From NAT127 sp041655035 (GTDB lineage Bacteria; Pseudomonadota; Gammaproteobacteria; Pseudomonadales; Porticoccaceae), in the NCBI GenBank assembly GCA_041655035.1, contig JBAZCN010000001.1, positions 10,637-74,636 on the forward strand: a DNA stretch of 64,000 nt, written 5' to 3'. The notes below the pieces were generated by a model. It was not told the origin of the DNA. It did not search any database and saw only the letters and a program-made list of their open reading frames with translations. Shown here piece after piece: positions 9,277 through 18,883 of this stretch (its first letter is position 1; each line of letters opens with the position of its first letter). The position numbers were made by a program, and so were the translations under genes.

Positions 9277-9292
9277 AGGCAGGCCGGTGTGA

Positions 9293-9322
9293 AAAAATCC
9301 CCCGCGCTGGCGGGGGATTTTT
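9293..9322 (-). terminator. Rho-independent terminator downstream of the AT-hook gene
   Basis: A perfect stem has arms AAAAATCCCCCGC (9293-9305) and its complement (9310-9322) with a 4-base loop. On the minus strand the stem ends in a T-run. It lies 28 bases past the stop of the AT-hook gene and just before tsaB, so it separates the two minus-strand units. Confidence 0.88.
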
Positions 9323-9349
9323 GTTTACATCGCGCGGCTGGGACGGATA

Positions 9350-10225
9350 TCAGGATTCATTCCCGGCAGTGGCAGCTGCTTTCGGCGGGCGACCGCGACG
9401 CTTGGGAGCACCCGCTACAGCTGCGGCGGGCTTGGCTGCCGGTTTGGTCGCGGCTGCTTTGGCTTTCGGCGGACGGCCGCGACCCCGAGGAGCTTTTGCC
9501 TCAGCTGCAGGGGTAGGGGCAGGAGCCGGAGCGGCGGTTTGCGCTGCAGCCTTGGGCGGACGACCGCGTTTTGCCGCCGGGGTGGCCGCGGCTGCTTTAC
9601 GCGGCCGACCGGGCTTTGCCGCATCAGGGGATGATGCCTTCTTCAGTTCTTTAACCTTGGTCTCGGCCGACCTTTTCGCCGCCTTGGCCTTGCCCTCTTC
9701 CTTTTTTGCGAGCGACTTCAACTTCCTCACGTTGATGGCCTGGCGGGCCTTGAGCCATTTCTCTTCGAATTTGGCGAGAGCAGACTGCAGGTCCTTGCGG
9801 GTCTTGGCCTCCAACTGCGCCTCGAGAGCGGCTATCTTGGCTTCGACTTTTTGCTCTGCGCTGGCAGCACGGGTCAGCGTTTCCTCGATGCGCTGCTCAA
9901 CCTTGGCCTTGCGCAGATCCTGGCGGAGGGAAGTGACCTGAGCCGCCGCCTCGCGGGCTTTGGCGCGAGCCTTGATCACTGCGGTCTTGGACGCCTTGGT
10001 ACCACTTTTTGCGGCGAGCTCACGCACCTGCTGGAGCTTGGCTTTGGCGGCGGCCTCCTTCTCGCGGGCAACGGCCACCTGCTTTTCAATAGTGGCAACG
10101 AGGGACGTGGACTTGGGTTGCGCAGATGTCGCGGGTGCTTTGCGAACACCTCTTTTCACTGCGCCCGCTTTGGGCTGGGCAACTTTATTCGCTTGTGGAG
10201 TTGTTTTTTTTGCAACTCTGGCCAT
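9350..10225 (-). CDS. AlgP/histone H1-like DNA-binding protein with four AT-hooks
   Basis: The 291-aa product is very rich in Ala, Lys and Pro. Residues ~1-40 form a basic tail. Residues ~45-195 form a long charged, likely coiled-coil region with many KA and KAR runs. The C-terminal ~90 residues hold four AT-hook cores (GRP flanked by basic residues) at 204-210, 219-225, 247-254 and 275-282. It resembles the AlgP/AlgR3-type nucleoid proteins of Pseudomonas by architecture, not by alignment. It probably binds A/T tracts in the minor groove and organises or regulates DNA. GGGGAG sits just before the ATG. It is monocistronic with its own terminator. Confidence 0.8.
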   Translation of the reverse strand: MARVAKKTTPQANKVAQPKAGAVKRGVRKAPATSAQPKSTSLVATIEKQVAVAREKEAAAKAKLQQVRELAAKSGTKASKTAVIKARAKAREAAAQVTSLRQDLRKAKVEQRIEETLTRAASAEQKVEAKIAALEAQLEAKTRKDLQSALAKFEEKWLKARQAINVRKLKSLAKKEEGKAKAAKRSAETKVKELKKASSPDAAKPGRPRKAAAATPAAKRGRPPKAAAQTAAPAPAPTPAAEAKAPRGRGRPPKAKAAATKPAAKPAAAVAGAPKRRGRPPKAAATAGNES

Positions 10226-10840
10226 CGGTTTTCTCCCCGGGGTGAATATATCAATTAAAGACTAAAAGGTGATTGGTGGTTGAATTTTATTCAACAAACT
10301 CCAAACTTTCAAAGAAAAATTGTCAATAAACTCCTTTAAATGCAAAAAGATCGACAATTCTTGCAATATCGACCTCAAAGGGGGATACCACAGCCGAGCC
10401 ACCACCAGCAAAGATAAAAACACCGGACCGGTCGACACCCGCCAGTTGCACGCCGGTCTTAGGAGTATTTTCACTGCGCCTGGATAATTATCGGAGCCGG
10501 CTTTCCCCTAGGGACATTCCCCTCGGATATTGGCCGGGTGGCACTGTCGTTTATTTGCCGCGTGTTAGTCGTCACCAGCGCCGCCGATCGCGCCCATTTG
10601 GAACGGGTTGGCGATCGATGCATTCCCCTGCAACGCAATGCGTGGCAGCAAGGTTTGAGTGCAAAGGATTATTCCCGTTCCCATGTCCCTGGTGACAAGC
10701 CGTGCCCGACAGTTGCACGGCCGGCACCGCGCCCGCCACTCCCGCGGCAGGCGCGGAAGTGGCGGGAGAGGGAATGATAATGAGGGTTGTGTGGCGCTTT
10801 GCTGCACGTTCAGTGCGCGGGGCCGTCCGCTCTGGCTGTC
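10226..10840. other. 615-base intergenic region between adk and the AT-hook gene
   Basis: The left ~200 bases are strikingly A/T-rich and form the upstream region of the AT-hook gene. They hold a 17-bp palindrome (GTTGAAT-TTT-ATTCAAC, 10279-10295) and a looser pair AATTGTC (10318-10324) / GACAATT (10353-10359). The right part, downstream of adk, has a GC-rich inverted repeat (10732-10740 with 10758-10766) without a T-run. No credible gene was found; a 70-codon minus-strand frame at 10262-10474 has no recognisable features. Confidence 0.55.
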
Positions 10841-11581
<741 letters not shown>

Positions 11582-11673
11582 CTATCGGTGGCAGCACAAG
11601 ACTGGCGGTTTCTCCCCGGCCCCGGCGGCAAACCGTCGCCCTTCTCCCTCCTGGCCTGCGTTTCGATCCGCTC

Positions 11674-12501
11674 TCAAGCTGGACCGGGACTCTTTGCTTT
11701 CACTGCCCGCCACAAGCCGTCGAGACCGGCGGCGTCAAAGTCCGCCAGCGAGGCATTCCCGGCTTCGGCCAACACCTCCATCTGTGCAAAGCGCGCTTCG
11801 AATTTCAACGTCGCGCGGCGCAACAGGGTTTCGGCATCGCCACCGGCATGACGGGCGAGGTTGACACAGCAGAACAGCAGGTCTCCGAGTTCATCCGCAA
11901 TGGCATCCTGATCGGCGGACGCCAGGGCCACTTCGAGTTCGGCAAGCTCTTCCCGGGTTTTGACCACGACGCCGTCGATACTGTCCCAGTCGAAACCGAT
12001 CTTGGCGACGCGCTTCTGGATTTTCTGCGCCCGCATCAATGCCGGCAATGCCGCCGGTATGTCCGCCAGCAGTCGGCCATGCCCCTTGCCGTGGCGTTCG
12101 CGTTGCTTGATATTCTCCCATTGCTCCTTGACCTCCTCCATGGCAACCACATCCGCTCCGCGCCGACTGCCGAGAGAACCGTCGGGAAATACGTGGGGGT
12201 GACGGACGAGCAGTTTGCGCACGATACCATCCACCACAGCGGCAAAATCGAAGCGCCCTTCCTGTTCGGCGATCCGCGCGAAAAATACCACCTGGAACAA
12301 CAGGTCGCCAAGTTCCTCGCTCAAATGCGCGAAGTCGCTGCGCTCGACGGCGTCCACCACTTCGTAGACCTCTTCCACCGTGTAGGCCACCAGGCTCCGA
12401 TAATCCTGCTGGCAATCCCAGGGGCAACCGCTGTCGGGATCACGCAGCCTCGCCATCAACTGGAGGAGATCGTCGATATCGTAAGGCCCGGCGTTGCTCA
12501 T
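11674..12501 (-). CDS. mazG: Nucleoside triphosphate pyrophosphohydrolase MazG
   Basis: MazG hydrolyses (d)NTPs to monophosphates and pyrophosphate, and in E. coli lowers ppGpp during starvation. It is 275 aa with two tandem MazG domains: EEVYEVVDA...EELGDLLFQVVF near 41-72 and EELAELEVAL...DELGDLLFCCVN near 180-215. I chose the ATG at 12499-12501 because it gives the family N-terminus (DIDDLLQLMARLRDP...CPWDCQQ) and overlaps the relA stop by four bases. Coupling to relA makes sense because both act on guanine nucleotide pools. Confidence 0.95.
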   Translation of the reverse strand: MSNAGPYDIDDLLQLMARLRDPDSGCPWDCQQDYRSLVAYTVEEVYEVVDAVERSDFAHLSEELGDLLFQVVFFARIAEQEGRFDFAAVVDGIVRKLLVRHPHVFPDGSLGSRRGADVVAMEEVKEQWENIKQRERHGKGHGRLLADIPAALPALMRAQKIQKRVAKIGFDWDSIDGVVVKTREELAELEVALASADQDAIADELGDLLFCCVNLARHAGGDAETLLRRATLKFEARFAQMEVLAEAGNASLADFDAAGLDGLWRAVKAKSPGPA

Positions 12502-14750
12502 GGCGTTTTCGCCTGCTCGATGATCCGTTCGACATCGATGATATTGGGAATATTGCGGATGTGGGTAATCAGCAAACGGAGTTCCTCGATGCTTTTGACC
12601 TCGACGAAAACCGTCGCCTCCACCTTGCCGTCGCGCACTTCGCCCGAATTGAGAGAGGAGATCGACAGCCCTTGTCGATCGATCACCGCGGTGAGGTCGC
12701 TGAGCAGGCCCGAACGATCGTAGGCCCTGATCCGCAATGGCACCGAATAGACCACCGAGGGCTCGCCGCCCCAGCTGACCTGGAGCACCCGTCCCGGATG
12801 CTGTGCTTTGAGGCGTAGCAGGCTGCCGCAGTCCTGGCGGTGAATGGTAACGCCGCGCCCTGACGTGATAAAACCACCGATCTCGTCGCCCGGCAAAGGA
12901 CTGCAACACTTGGCAACGCGGGTAAGCAGGTCTCCCACCCCATAAATATAGAACCGGGAGTCGCCATACCGCGTTGCCCGCGGACGTTTTCGCACCAGCG
13001 CGGCACGATCACCGTCGCGCACGATCTGGGCGCGCGCCGAACGGATGGCCTGTTCGACACTGATCTCTCCGGCGCCAACGGCGGCGTAGAGGCCGTGCGC
13101 CCCTTTTTTATTGAACTTTTCCGCCAGCAGGTCGAGGTCGATGTTCTTGACGCCCAACTGGCGAAAGTCGCGATCGAGCATGGCTTTGCCGGCGACGATA
13201 TTCTTGCCCTGATCCTGACGGCGGAACCATTGCTGCACCTTGGCCCTGGCCCTTGCCGTATGCAAGTAGCCGGAGGTCGCTGACAGCCAGTCGCGACTGG
13301 GAGACTCCTGCTTGCCGGTAATGATTTCGACCTGGTCGGCAGTGTGCAGGATCGTGCTCAAAGGCGCGATGCGGCCATTGATTTTACAGCCCCGGCAGCG
13401 GTGCCCGACCTCGGTATGGATACGATAGGCGAAATCGAGCGGTGTCGACACCGGCGGCAGGTCGACGACGTGTCCTTCCGGGGTGAATACATAAATGCGA
13501 TCCGGCGAGCCTTCGTGCTTGAACAGATCCTTGAGATCCTCACTGCCGATTTCGTCATGCCATTCCAGTACCTGGCGCAACCAGGCAATCTTGGACTCGT
13601 AGCTTTCGGTGGACGAAACCGAATCACTGCCCTTGTACTGCCAATGGGCACAGATGCCGAATTCCGCCTCTTCATGCATCTCATAGGTGCGAATCTGGAT
13701 TTCAACGATGCGGCTGCGCGGGCCGATGACCGCGGTGTGCAGCGAGCGGTAGCCGTTCTCTTTTGGCGCGGCGATGTAATCATCGAACTCATCGGGAATG
13801 TTGCGCCATTTGCTGTGCACGATCCCGAGCAGGGTGTAGCAGTCAGCCACCGTCGGCACCAGCACCCGCACCGCGCGAATATCGTAGATTTTCGAAAAAC
13901 TGACATCCTTGTTCTGCATCTTCCGCCATATGCTGTAGATATGCTTGGCGCGCCCGCTGACGTCGCCGGCAATACCGACCCGGGCCAGTTCGCCCTTGAG
14001 AGTCGTCATCAGTTCTTCGATATAGTGCTCGCGGTCCATGCGCCGCTCCGCCAGCAGCTTGGCGATGCGCTTGTATTCGACAGGCTCCAGGTAGCGAAAA
14101 GCGAGATCTTCGAGCTCCCATTTGAGATGCCCGATCCCCAGCCGGTGGGCAAGGGGCGCGTAGACATCGAATATTTCCCGGGCAACCCGCAGTTGGCGTT
14201 CCGCCGGCGCGGTTTTGATGGTGCGGATCGCGCAGGTACGCTCCGCCAGTTTGATCAACGCGACGCGCACGTCATCGATGATCGACACCAGCATCTCGCG
14301 CACCTTGGCGGCCTGCCGTTCGGCGTCGAAGCCCAGTACGCCGCGCTCGGAATCGCTGCGCCGGGTCGAGATCACCGCCATGCGCAGGACACTGCGGATC
14401 AGCGTGGCCACCTCCTGGCCGAAACGTTTCTCCACCGCCTGGATATCCAGGCTGCCCTCCCGCACCGGGCGATAGAGCACCGCCGCCACCAACCCCTCGT
14501 CGGAAAGGCCGAGTTCGGCGAGGATTTCGGCCATCTCCAGCCCGGTGAGAAAACTGCTGACACTGGGATTCCACTGCCGGCCTTCGGCAACATTGCGGTT
14601 TTCGATCTCTATGGCAAGTTCGCAGGCCTCGCGCAATACCGCTTCGAGCTCCGTCGACAGGCCGGATTTTTCGGCGATATGCCTGGCCCAGCGATCCACA
14701 TCCACCTTGTCGCCGTGATGAATGTTATGCACTTCACGCGTTTTAACCAT
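12498..14750 (-). CDS. relA: GTP pyrophosphokinase RelA, (p)ppGpp synthetase I
   Basis: RelA is the ribosome-associated alarmone synthetase of the stringent response. From the ATG at 14750 it is 750 aa. Order: degenerate HD hydrolase domain (AAVLYRPVREG where SpoT proteins have an HD pair), synthetase domain with the EFDD motif typical of RelA-type enzymes followed by KENGYRSLHT, TGS domain (YVFTPEGHVVDLP), and a C-terminal ACT domain. The degenerate HD and EFDD argue for a synthetase-only enzyme. An upstream in-frame start would add 16 unconserved residues. cysM lies 56 bases upstream; the rlmD gene that separates them in Pseudomonas is absent. Confidence 0.95.
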   Translation of the reverse strand: MVKTREVHNIHHGDKVDVDRWARHIAEKSGLSTELEAVLREACELAIEIENRNVAEGRQWNPSVSSFLTGLEMAEILAELGLSDEGLVAAVLYRPVREGSLDIQAVEKRFGQEVATLIRSVLRMAVISTRRSDSERGVLGFDAERQAAKVREMLVSIIDDVRVALIKLAERTCAIRTIKTAPAERQLRVAREIFDVYAPLAHRLGIGHLKWELEDLAFRYLEPVEYKRIAKLLAERRMDREHYIEELMTTLKGELARVGIAGDVSGRAKHIYSIWRKMQNKDVSFSKIYDIRAVRVLVPTVADCYTLLGIVHSKWRNIPDEFDDYIAAPKENGYRSLHTAVIGPRSRIVEIQIRTYEMHEEAEFGICAHWQYKGSDSVSSTESYESKIAWLRQVLEWHDEIGSEDLKDLFKHEGSPDRIYVFTPEGHVVDLPPVSTPLDFAYRIHTEVGHRCRGCKINGRIAPLSTILHTADQVEIITGKQESPSRDWLSATSGYLHTARARAKVQQWFRRQDQGKNIVAGKAMLDRDFRQLGVKNIDLDLLAEKFNKKGAHGLYAAVGAGEISVEQAIRSARAQIVRDGDRAALVRKRPRATRYGDSRFYIYGVGDLLTRVAKCCSPLPGDEIGGFITSGRGVTIHRQDCGSLLRLKAQHPGRVLQVSWGGEPSVVYSVPLRIRAYDRSGLLSDLTAVIDRQGLSISSLNSGEVRDGKVEATVFVEVKSIEELRLLITHIRNIPNIIDVERIIEQAKTP

Positions 14751-14806
14751 GAACCCTGTTCCCCGGATTGACCGCAGGATGCTGCGATACAGTCGCAAGT
14801 ACTGCG

Positions 14807-15697
14807 TTATAAAGTGTAGACACCCGACGACAGATAACGATCGCCACGATCGCAGATGATGGCGACAATACAGGCATTCTCGACCTCGGCGGAAATCTGC
14901 AGCGCGGCGGCCACCGCTCCGCCGGATGATACCCCGGCAAAAATCCCCTCGCGGCGCGCCAGTTCACGCATGGTGTGCTCGGCCTCCTGCTGAGAAATGT
15001 CCAGCACCCGATCGACCCTCGCCCGGTCGAAAATCCCCGGCAGGTAGGCCGCCGGCCAGCGACGGATGCCGGGAATGCTGGCCCCCTCAGCGGGCTGAAG
15101 GCCTATGATTTCAATTGCCGGGTTTTGTTCCTTGAGATAGGCGGAAACTCCCATGATGGTGCCGGTGGTGCCCATTGAACTGATGAAATGGGTGATGCCA
15201 CCCCCTGTCTGCTGCCAGATCTCCGGACCTGTACTCTCGTAGTGCGCCAGCGGGTTGTCAGCATTGTTGAACTGGTCCAGCACCGCGCCGCGGCCCTCGC
15301 GCTGCATCTGCAGGGCGAGGTCGCGCGCGCCTTCCATGCCCTCCTCCTGGCTGACCAGGATCAGCTCGGCGCCGTAGGCAGTCATCGCCCATTTGCGCTC
15401 TTCGGTGGCGTTATCGGGCATTATCAGGATCATCCGGTAGCCCTTGATGGCTGCCGCCATGGCCAGGGCGATCCCGGTGTTGCCACTGGTGGCCTCGATC
15501 AGGGTGTCGCCGGGGCGGATCTGGCCGCGCGTTTCGGCGTAGGCGATCATCGCCAGAGCCGGCCTGTCTTTCACCGAACCCGCGGGGTTGTTGCCTTCCA
15601 GCTTGACCAGCAGGGTATTGGATGTATCGCCCGGCAGCCGCTGGAGCCGCACCAGAGGAGTATTGCCGATAGTTGCTTCGATCGTGGGAAAATCCAT
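14807..15697 (-). CDS. cysM: Cysteine synthase B (O-acetylserine sulfhydrylase) CysM
   Basis: This PLP enzyme makes cysteine from O-acetylserine and sulfide or thiosulfate. It has 296 aa from the ATG at 15697. The PLP lysine is Lys43 in NNPAGSVKDR, and the phosphate-binding loop is SSMGTTGT near 173-180. An in-frame TTG seven codons upstream is possible, but the ATG matches the family start, ahead of TIEATIGNTPLVRLQ. No clear ribosome-binding site precedes either. CysM rather than CysK is favoured by the EGNNPAGSVKDR form and the position next to relA. Confidence 0.93.
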   Translation of the reverse strand: MDFPTIEATIGNTPLVRLQRLPGDTSNTLLVKLEGNNPAGSVKDRPALAMIAYAETRGQIRPGDTLIEATSGNTGIALAMAAAIKGYRMILIMPDNATEERKWAMTAYGAELILVSQEEGMEGARDLALQMQREGRGAVLDQFNNADNPLAHYESTGPEIWQQTGGGITHFISSMGTTGTIMGVSAYLKEQNPAIEIIGLQPAEGASIPGIRRWPAAYLPGIFDRARVDRVLDISQQEAEHTMRELARREGIFAGVSSGGAVAAALQISAEVENACIVAIICDRGDRYLSSGVYTL

Positions 15698-15806
15698 GGG
15701 AATCCGACTGTTGGCCAAAGGCGCTATTCTAAAGCCAGTAGTGCCATTTGTCTTTTCAGCGGCCGCGACGCCGCTGACCAGGTTGGAATAGTCTTATAGT
15801 CGTTCG

Positions 15807-16199
15807 TTATGAGCTCGGCTCAAGGCCGCCCTCGACCAGCGCAAACGCCAGCGCCAGCCCTCCTTCGTCACTCAGGCTGAGCCAGGCCGTCGATGCCCCG
15901 AGTTCCGCCATTCTCGCCGCCGCGTTGCGGTGAAACCTCAGGTATGGCGCGCCCTGCGGGTCGTTGAGCACCTCGATATCGTGCCAGGACACGCGGCCGA
16001 TACCGGTCCCCAGGGCTTTGCTCGCCGCCTCCTTGGCCGCGAAACGTTTGGCGAGATGGCAGGCGCGCCAGCCGCTGGCAACGAAGGCGGCGTATTCCTC
16101 CGGCCCCAGTATCCGCCGTGCAAAGCGTTCACCGCGGCGGGCAAGCGCCTGTTCGATGCGGGCTATTTCCACCATGTCGGTCCCTAGGCCGCGGATCAT
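15807..16199 (-). CDS. acpS: Holo-[acyl-carrier-protein] synthase AcpS
   Basis: AcpS transfers the 4'-phosphopantetheine arm from CoA to apo-ACP. It is 130 aa, full length. Metal ligands are visible: Asp8 in GLGTDMVEI and Glu57 in RFAAKEAASKA. The ATG overlaps the recO stop by four bases. In most gammaproteobacteria pdxJ lies between recO and acpS; here the two are directly coupled and pdxJ is absent from the window. It ends the lepA-to-acpS cluster. Confidence 0.96.
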   Translation of the reverse strand: MIRGLGTDMVEIARIEQALARRGERFARRILGPEEYAAFVASGWRACHLAKRFAAKEAASKALGTGIGRVSWHDIEVLNDPQGAPYLRFHRNAAARMAELGASTAWLSLSDEGGLALAFALVEGGLEPSS

Positions 16200-16912
16200 G
16201 ACTGCTCCTCCGCTCGCCTCTCGCCGCCGCGAAACAGTTCGCGGCTGAGCAGCGGCTTGTTGCCAAGATACGGTTCCAGGGCCAGGCGGGTCAACTGCTT
16301 GGCGGCGCGCAGCGTCGGCGGGTCGTCGAGACGCATGCCGGCAATGGCGAGCAGGTGGCCGCCGCTGAACACCGCCAGCCCGCGGTCCCCCGGCTGGTGC
16401 AGCCTGACGCCTTCACCGGGAAGAAATACATAGTGCAGCTCCGGTTCCACCTCGGTGCCGCTGTCCATGTCGATATCAAGCTGCAGGCCGTAGCCGAGGT
16501 CGTCGAGCAGGGCCAGTTCGAAAAACCTGAGCACCGGCTCGATTTCGCCATCCTGGGCGAGGATATCCAGGGTTTTGTCGTAGCGCTCGAACAGCTTGGG
16601 GTGGGGTTCGTGTTCGTGCAGCAGGCGCGCCAGCAACTCGTTGAGATACAGCCCCACGTAGAGCCGCGCGCCAGCGAACAAAAAAGGTGAGCGGAGGGGC
16701 TCGGCCAGGGACAAGGTCTTGAGTTCGGATTTACCCCGCCAGCCCAGCCGCAAGGCACAAAACGGCCGCAGCGGATTGCCGCCGCGCTGCTGGCGGCTGG
16801 CGCGACTGACAGCGTTGAAGCGGCCATGGGCAGCACTGAACAGGGTCACCAGTTGACTGGTCTCCCGGTAGGGGCGGGAGTGGAGAACGTAGCCGAGATC
16901 GTCAGCTGTCAT
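16196..16912 (-). CDS. recO: DNA repair protein RecO
   Basis: RecO is a RecFOR-pathway mediator that anneals ssDNA and loads RecA on SSB-coated gaps. It is 238 aa. The N-terminal OB-fold ([21 protein letters not shown] near 6-28) is followed by the helical region with [10 protein letters not shown]. As in other proteobacteria, the Cys-type zinc finger is not evident. It overlaps era by 11 bases upstream and acpS by 4 bases downstream. Confidence 0.93.
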   Translation of the reverse strand: MTADDLGYVLHSRPYRETSQLVTLFSAAHGRFNAVSRASRQQRGGNPLRPFCALRLGWRGKSELKTLSLAEPLRSPFLFAGARLYVGLYLNELLARLLHEHEPHPKLFERYDKTLDILAQDGEIEPVLRFFELALLDDLGYGLQLDIDMDSGTEVEPELHYVFLPGEGVRLHQPGDRGLAVFSGGHLLAIAGMRLDDPPTLRAAKQLTRLALEPYLGNKPLLSRELFRGGERRAEEQS

Positions 16913-17798
16913 GGTAGCCGAGGCTTTTCAGCGCACGCTCGCTGTCCGACCAGCCGCTGCGCACCTTGACCCAGAGTTTGAGCATCACCTTGCTGTCGAA
17001 CAGTTTTTCCATATCGAGCCGGGCCTGCTGGCCGATTTTTTTCAGGCGCTCGCCCTTTTCACCGATGATGATCTTTTTCTGGCCCTCGCGCTCGACGATG
17101 ATCAGCGCGCTGATATGCAGTACCGCCTCCTCTCGCCGCCACTCCTCGATCTCGACGGCCACTTCATAGGGCAGTTCGGCCCCCAACTGGCGGGTGATCT
17201 TTTCCCGCACCAGTTCGGCGGCCAGAAAACGCTCGCTGCGATCGGTGATCTGATCCTCGGGAAAAAAATGAACACCCTCGGGGATCTGCTCACTGATCGC
17301 CTCTTTCAGGGCATCGAGGTTGTGGCCGTGAAGTGCCGAAGCGGGCATGATCCGGGCCGCGGGCAGCAATTGTGCAAGCTGTTCGATCCGCGGTAGCAGC
17401 GACGCCTTGTCCTCGACCCTGTCGACCTTGTTGAGGACCACGATGACCGGCACGTCCACCCTGGCGACGCGCTCCGCGACGATGGTATCCGCGTCGGTCC
17501 ACTTGTCGCCATCGACCACGAACACCACCAGATCGACATCGCTGATCGCCTTGCCGGCCACCTTGTTCATATAGCGGTTGAGCGCCTTGCTCTGGCCGAC
17601 GTGGATGCCCGGGGTGTCGACGAACACAATCTGGTGATCGCCCTCGGTGAGGATGCCAAGCACGTTGTGGCGCGTGGTCTGGGGCTTGCGCGAGGTGATG
17701 CTGAGCTTGAAGCCCAGCAGGTGGTTGAGCAGCGTGGATTTGCCCACATTGGGGCGGCCGACGATGGCAACGTAACCGCAGAAAGTCGTGGTGGACAT
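16902..17798 (-). CDS. era: GTPase Era
   Basis: Era is an essential GTPase that binds the 3' end of 16S rRNA and helps mature the 30S subunit. It has 298 aa from the ATG at 17798. G1 GRPNVGKS is at about 14-21, G3 DTPGIH near 61-66, and G4 NKVD near 124-127. The C-terminal KH domain shows [11 protein letters not shown] near 250-260. A longer in-frame extension upstream only shadows rnc. One base separates it from the rnc stop. Confidence 0.97.
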   Translation of the reverse strand: MSTTTFCGYVAIVGRPNVGKSTLLNHLLGFKLSITSRKPQTTRHNVLGILTEGDHQIVFVDTPGIHVGQSKALNRYMNKVAGKAISDVDLVVFVVDGDKWTDADTIVAERVARVDVPVIVVLNKVDRVEDKASLLPRIEQLAQLLPAARIMPASALHGHNLDALKEAISEQIPEGVHFFPEDQITDRSERFLAAELVREKITRQLGAELPYEVAVEIEEWRREEAVLHISALIIVEREGQKKIIIGEKGERLKKIGQQARLDMEKLFDSKVMLKLWVKVRSGWSDSERALKSLGYHDS

Positions 17799-17799
17799 C

Positions 17800-18477
17800 T
17801 TATGCTCGCATGAGAAGAGAGAGAGCCTGCTCCGCGGCGCGCTTTTCCGCTTTCTTGCGGCTCGACGCCTTGGCCTCGACGCTGTGGTCGACGCCGGGAA
17901 TGGTGCAGGAGACGGTAAATATCTGGTTGTGGGGATCGCCCTCGGTACATACCACGTGGTACACCGGCAATGGCTTGCCGCGACTTTGCAGGTATTCCTG
18001 AAGGCGGGTCTTGGCGTCCTTGTCACTGCTGCCGAGGGCGATGCCGTCGAGTTGTTCGCCAAACCAGGCGAGTATCCGCTCGCGGCAGCACTCGATACCG
18101 GTCTCGATATAGATCGCGCCGATAATGGCCTCAAGGGCGTCGGCAAGGATCGACTCCCGGCGCTGGCCGCCGCTTTTTAGCTCGCCGCCGCCGAGGGTCA
18201 GGCAGGCCCCGAGATCCAGCGCCTTCGCCACCTCGGCGAGGGTATCGCCCCTCACCAGCGATGAACGCAGCCGGGTCAACTCACCTTCACTGGCGTCGGT
18301 GAAACGTTCGAACAGCCATTGCGCGACAATCGCGCTCAGCACCGCGTCGCCGAGAAATTCCAGCCGCTCGTTATTGACCGGGCCGGCGCTGCGGTGGGTC
18401 AGCGCCTGGACGAACAGCTCCTCACTTTTGAACTGGTAGCCGAGGCGCGTCGACAGGCGCTTGAGGTCGATAGTCAT
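17800..18477 (-). CDS. rnc: Ribonuclease III
   Basis: RNase III is the double-strand-specific endonuclease that processes rRNA precursors and structured mRNAs. It is 225 aa. The signature [11 protein letters not shown] is at 37-47, a second catalytic region [14 protein letters not shown] is near 112-125, and a C-terminal double-stranded RNA-binding domain occupies ~155-222. The start overlaps the stop of the upstream DUF4845 gene by one base (TAATG). Co-expression with era is the standard arrangement. Confidence 0.97.
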   Translation of the reverse strand: MTIDLKRLSTRLGYQFKSEELFVQALTHRSAGPVNNERLEFLGDAVLSAIVAQWLFERFTDASEGELTRLRSSLVRGDTLAEVAKALDLGACLTLGGGELKSGGQRRESILADALEAIIGAIYIETGIECCRERILAWFGEQLDGIALGSSDKDAKTRLQEYLQSRGKPLPVYHVVCTEGDPHNQIFTVSCTIPGVDHSVEAKASSRKKAEKRAAEQALSLLMRA

Positions 18478-18845
18478 TAGTAATCAGCGGAATTGAGATG
18501 ATTGGTGAAGGTCACCACCACATCGACGTTGCCGAGCAAGCCCACCCGCTTCTCGTAATCCACCTTGATCAGCGTGCCGCGGGCGCTGCGCTCGATATCG
18601 ACCGTGCGCACGTCGATGTCGCGAATATTATTGATGGAAAAATAATCCCGCAGTTTGCGTCTCACATCGCCATCGCTGAGTTGGTCGATATTTTCCTCGC
18701 GCATGGAGTCCAGTGCCGCGCCGACAAAGTAATCGTCGAGGTACAGCGGCCCCACCCGAAACAGCGCCAGCAGCACAAAGCCCAGGGCGGCAAACAGCAT
18801 CAGCATGCTCAGCGACGACATCCCACACTGGTAGCGATTATTCAT
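18477..18845 (-). CDS. DUF4845 single-pass membrane protein
   Basis: The product is 122 aa. A hydrophobic segment (SMLMLFAALGFVLLALF, ~12-28) near the N-terminus is followed by a soluble domain with YLDDYFVGAALDSM and TLIKVDYEKRVGLLGNVDVVVTF. It is the small protein of unknown role routinely found between lepB and rnc in gammaproteobacteria. It is translationally coupled to rnc and 38 bases after lepB. Function unknown. Confidence 0.88.
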   Translation of the reverse strand: MNNRYQCGMSSLSMLMLFAALGFVLLALFRVGPLYLDDYFVGAALDSMREENIDQLSDGDVRRKLRDYFSINNIRDIDVRTVDIERSARGTLIKVDYEKRVGLLGNVDVVVTFTNHLNSADY

Positions 18846-18883
18846 CGGAGACGCTTCATGTGGCTGGTTCCTCGCTGCGTTAT

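Noticed and set aside
10262..10474. A 70-codon minus-strand frame upstream of the AT-hook gene
   Set aside because: It lies in AT-rich promoter DNA, has no clear ribosome-binding site and no family resemblance.
10732..10766. GC-rich inverted repeat downstream of adk, considered as a terminator
   Set aside because: No T-run follows on the minus strand and the loop is long (17 bases); at best a weak RNA hairpin.
15763..15782. CAGCGGC/GCCGCTG hairpin between acpS and cysM
   Set aside because: No U-tract on either strand and no clear regulatory consensus.
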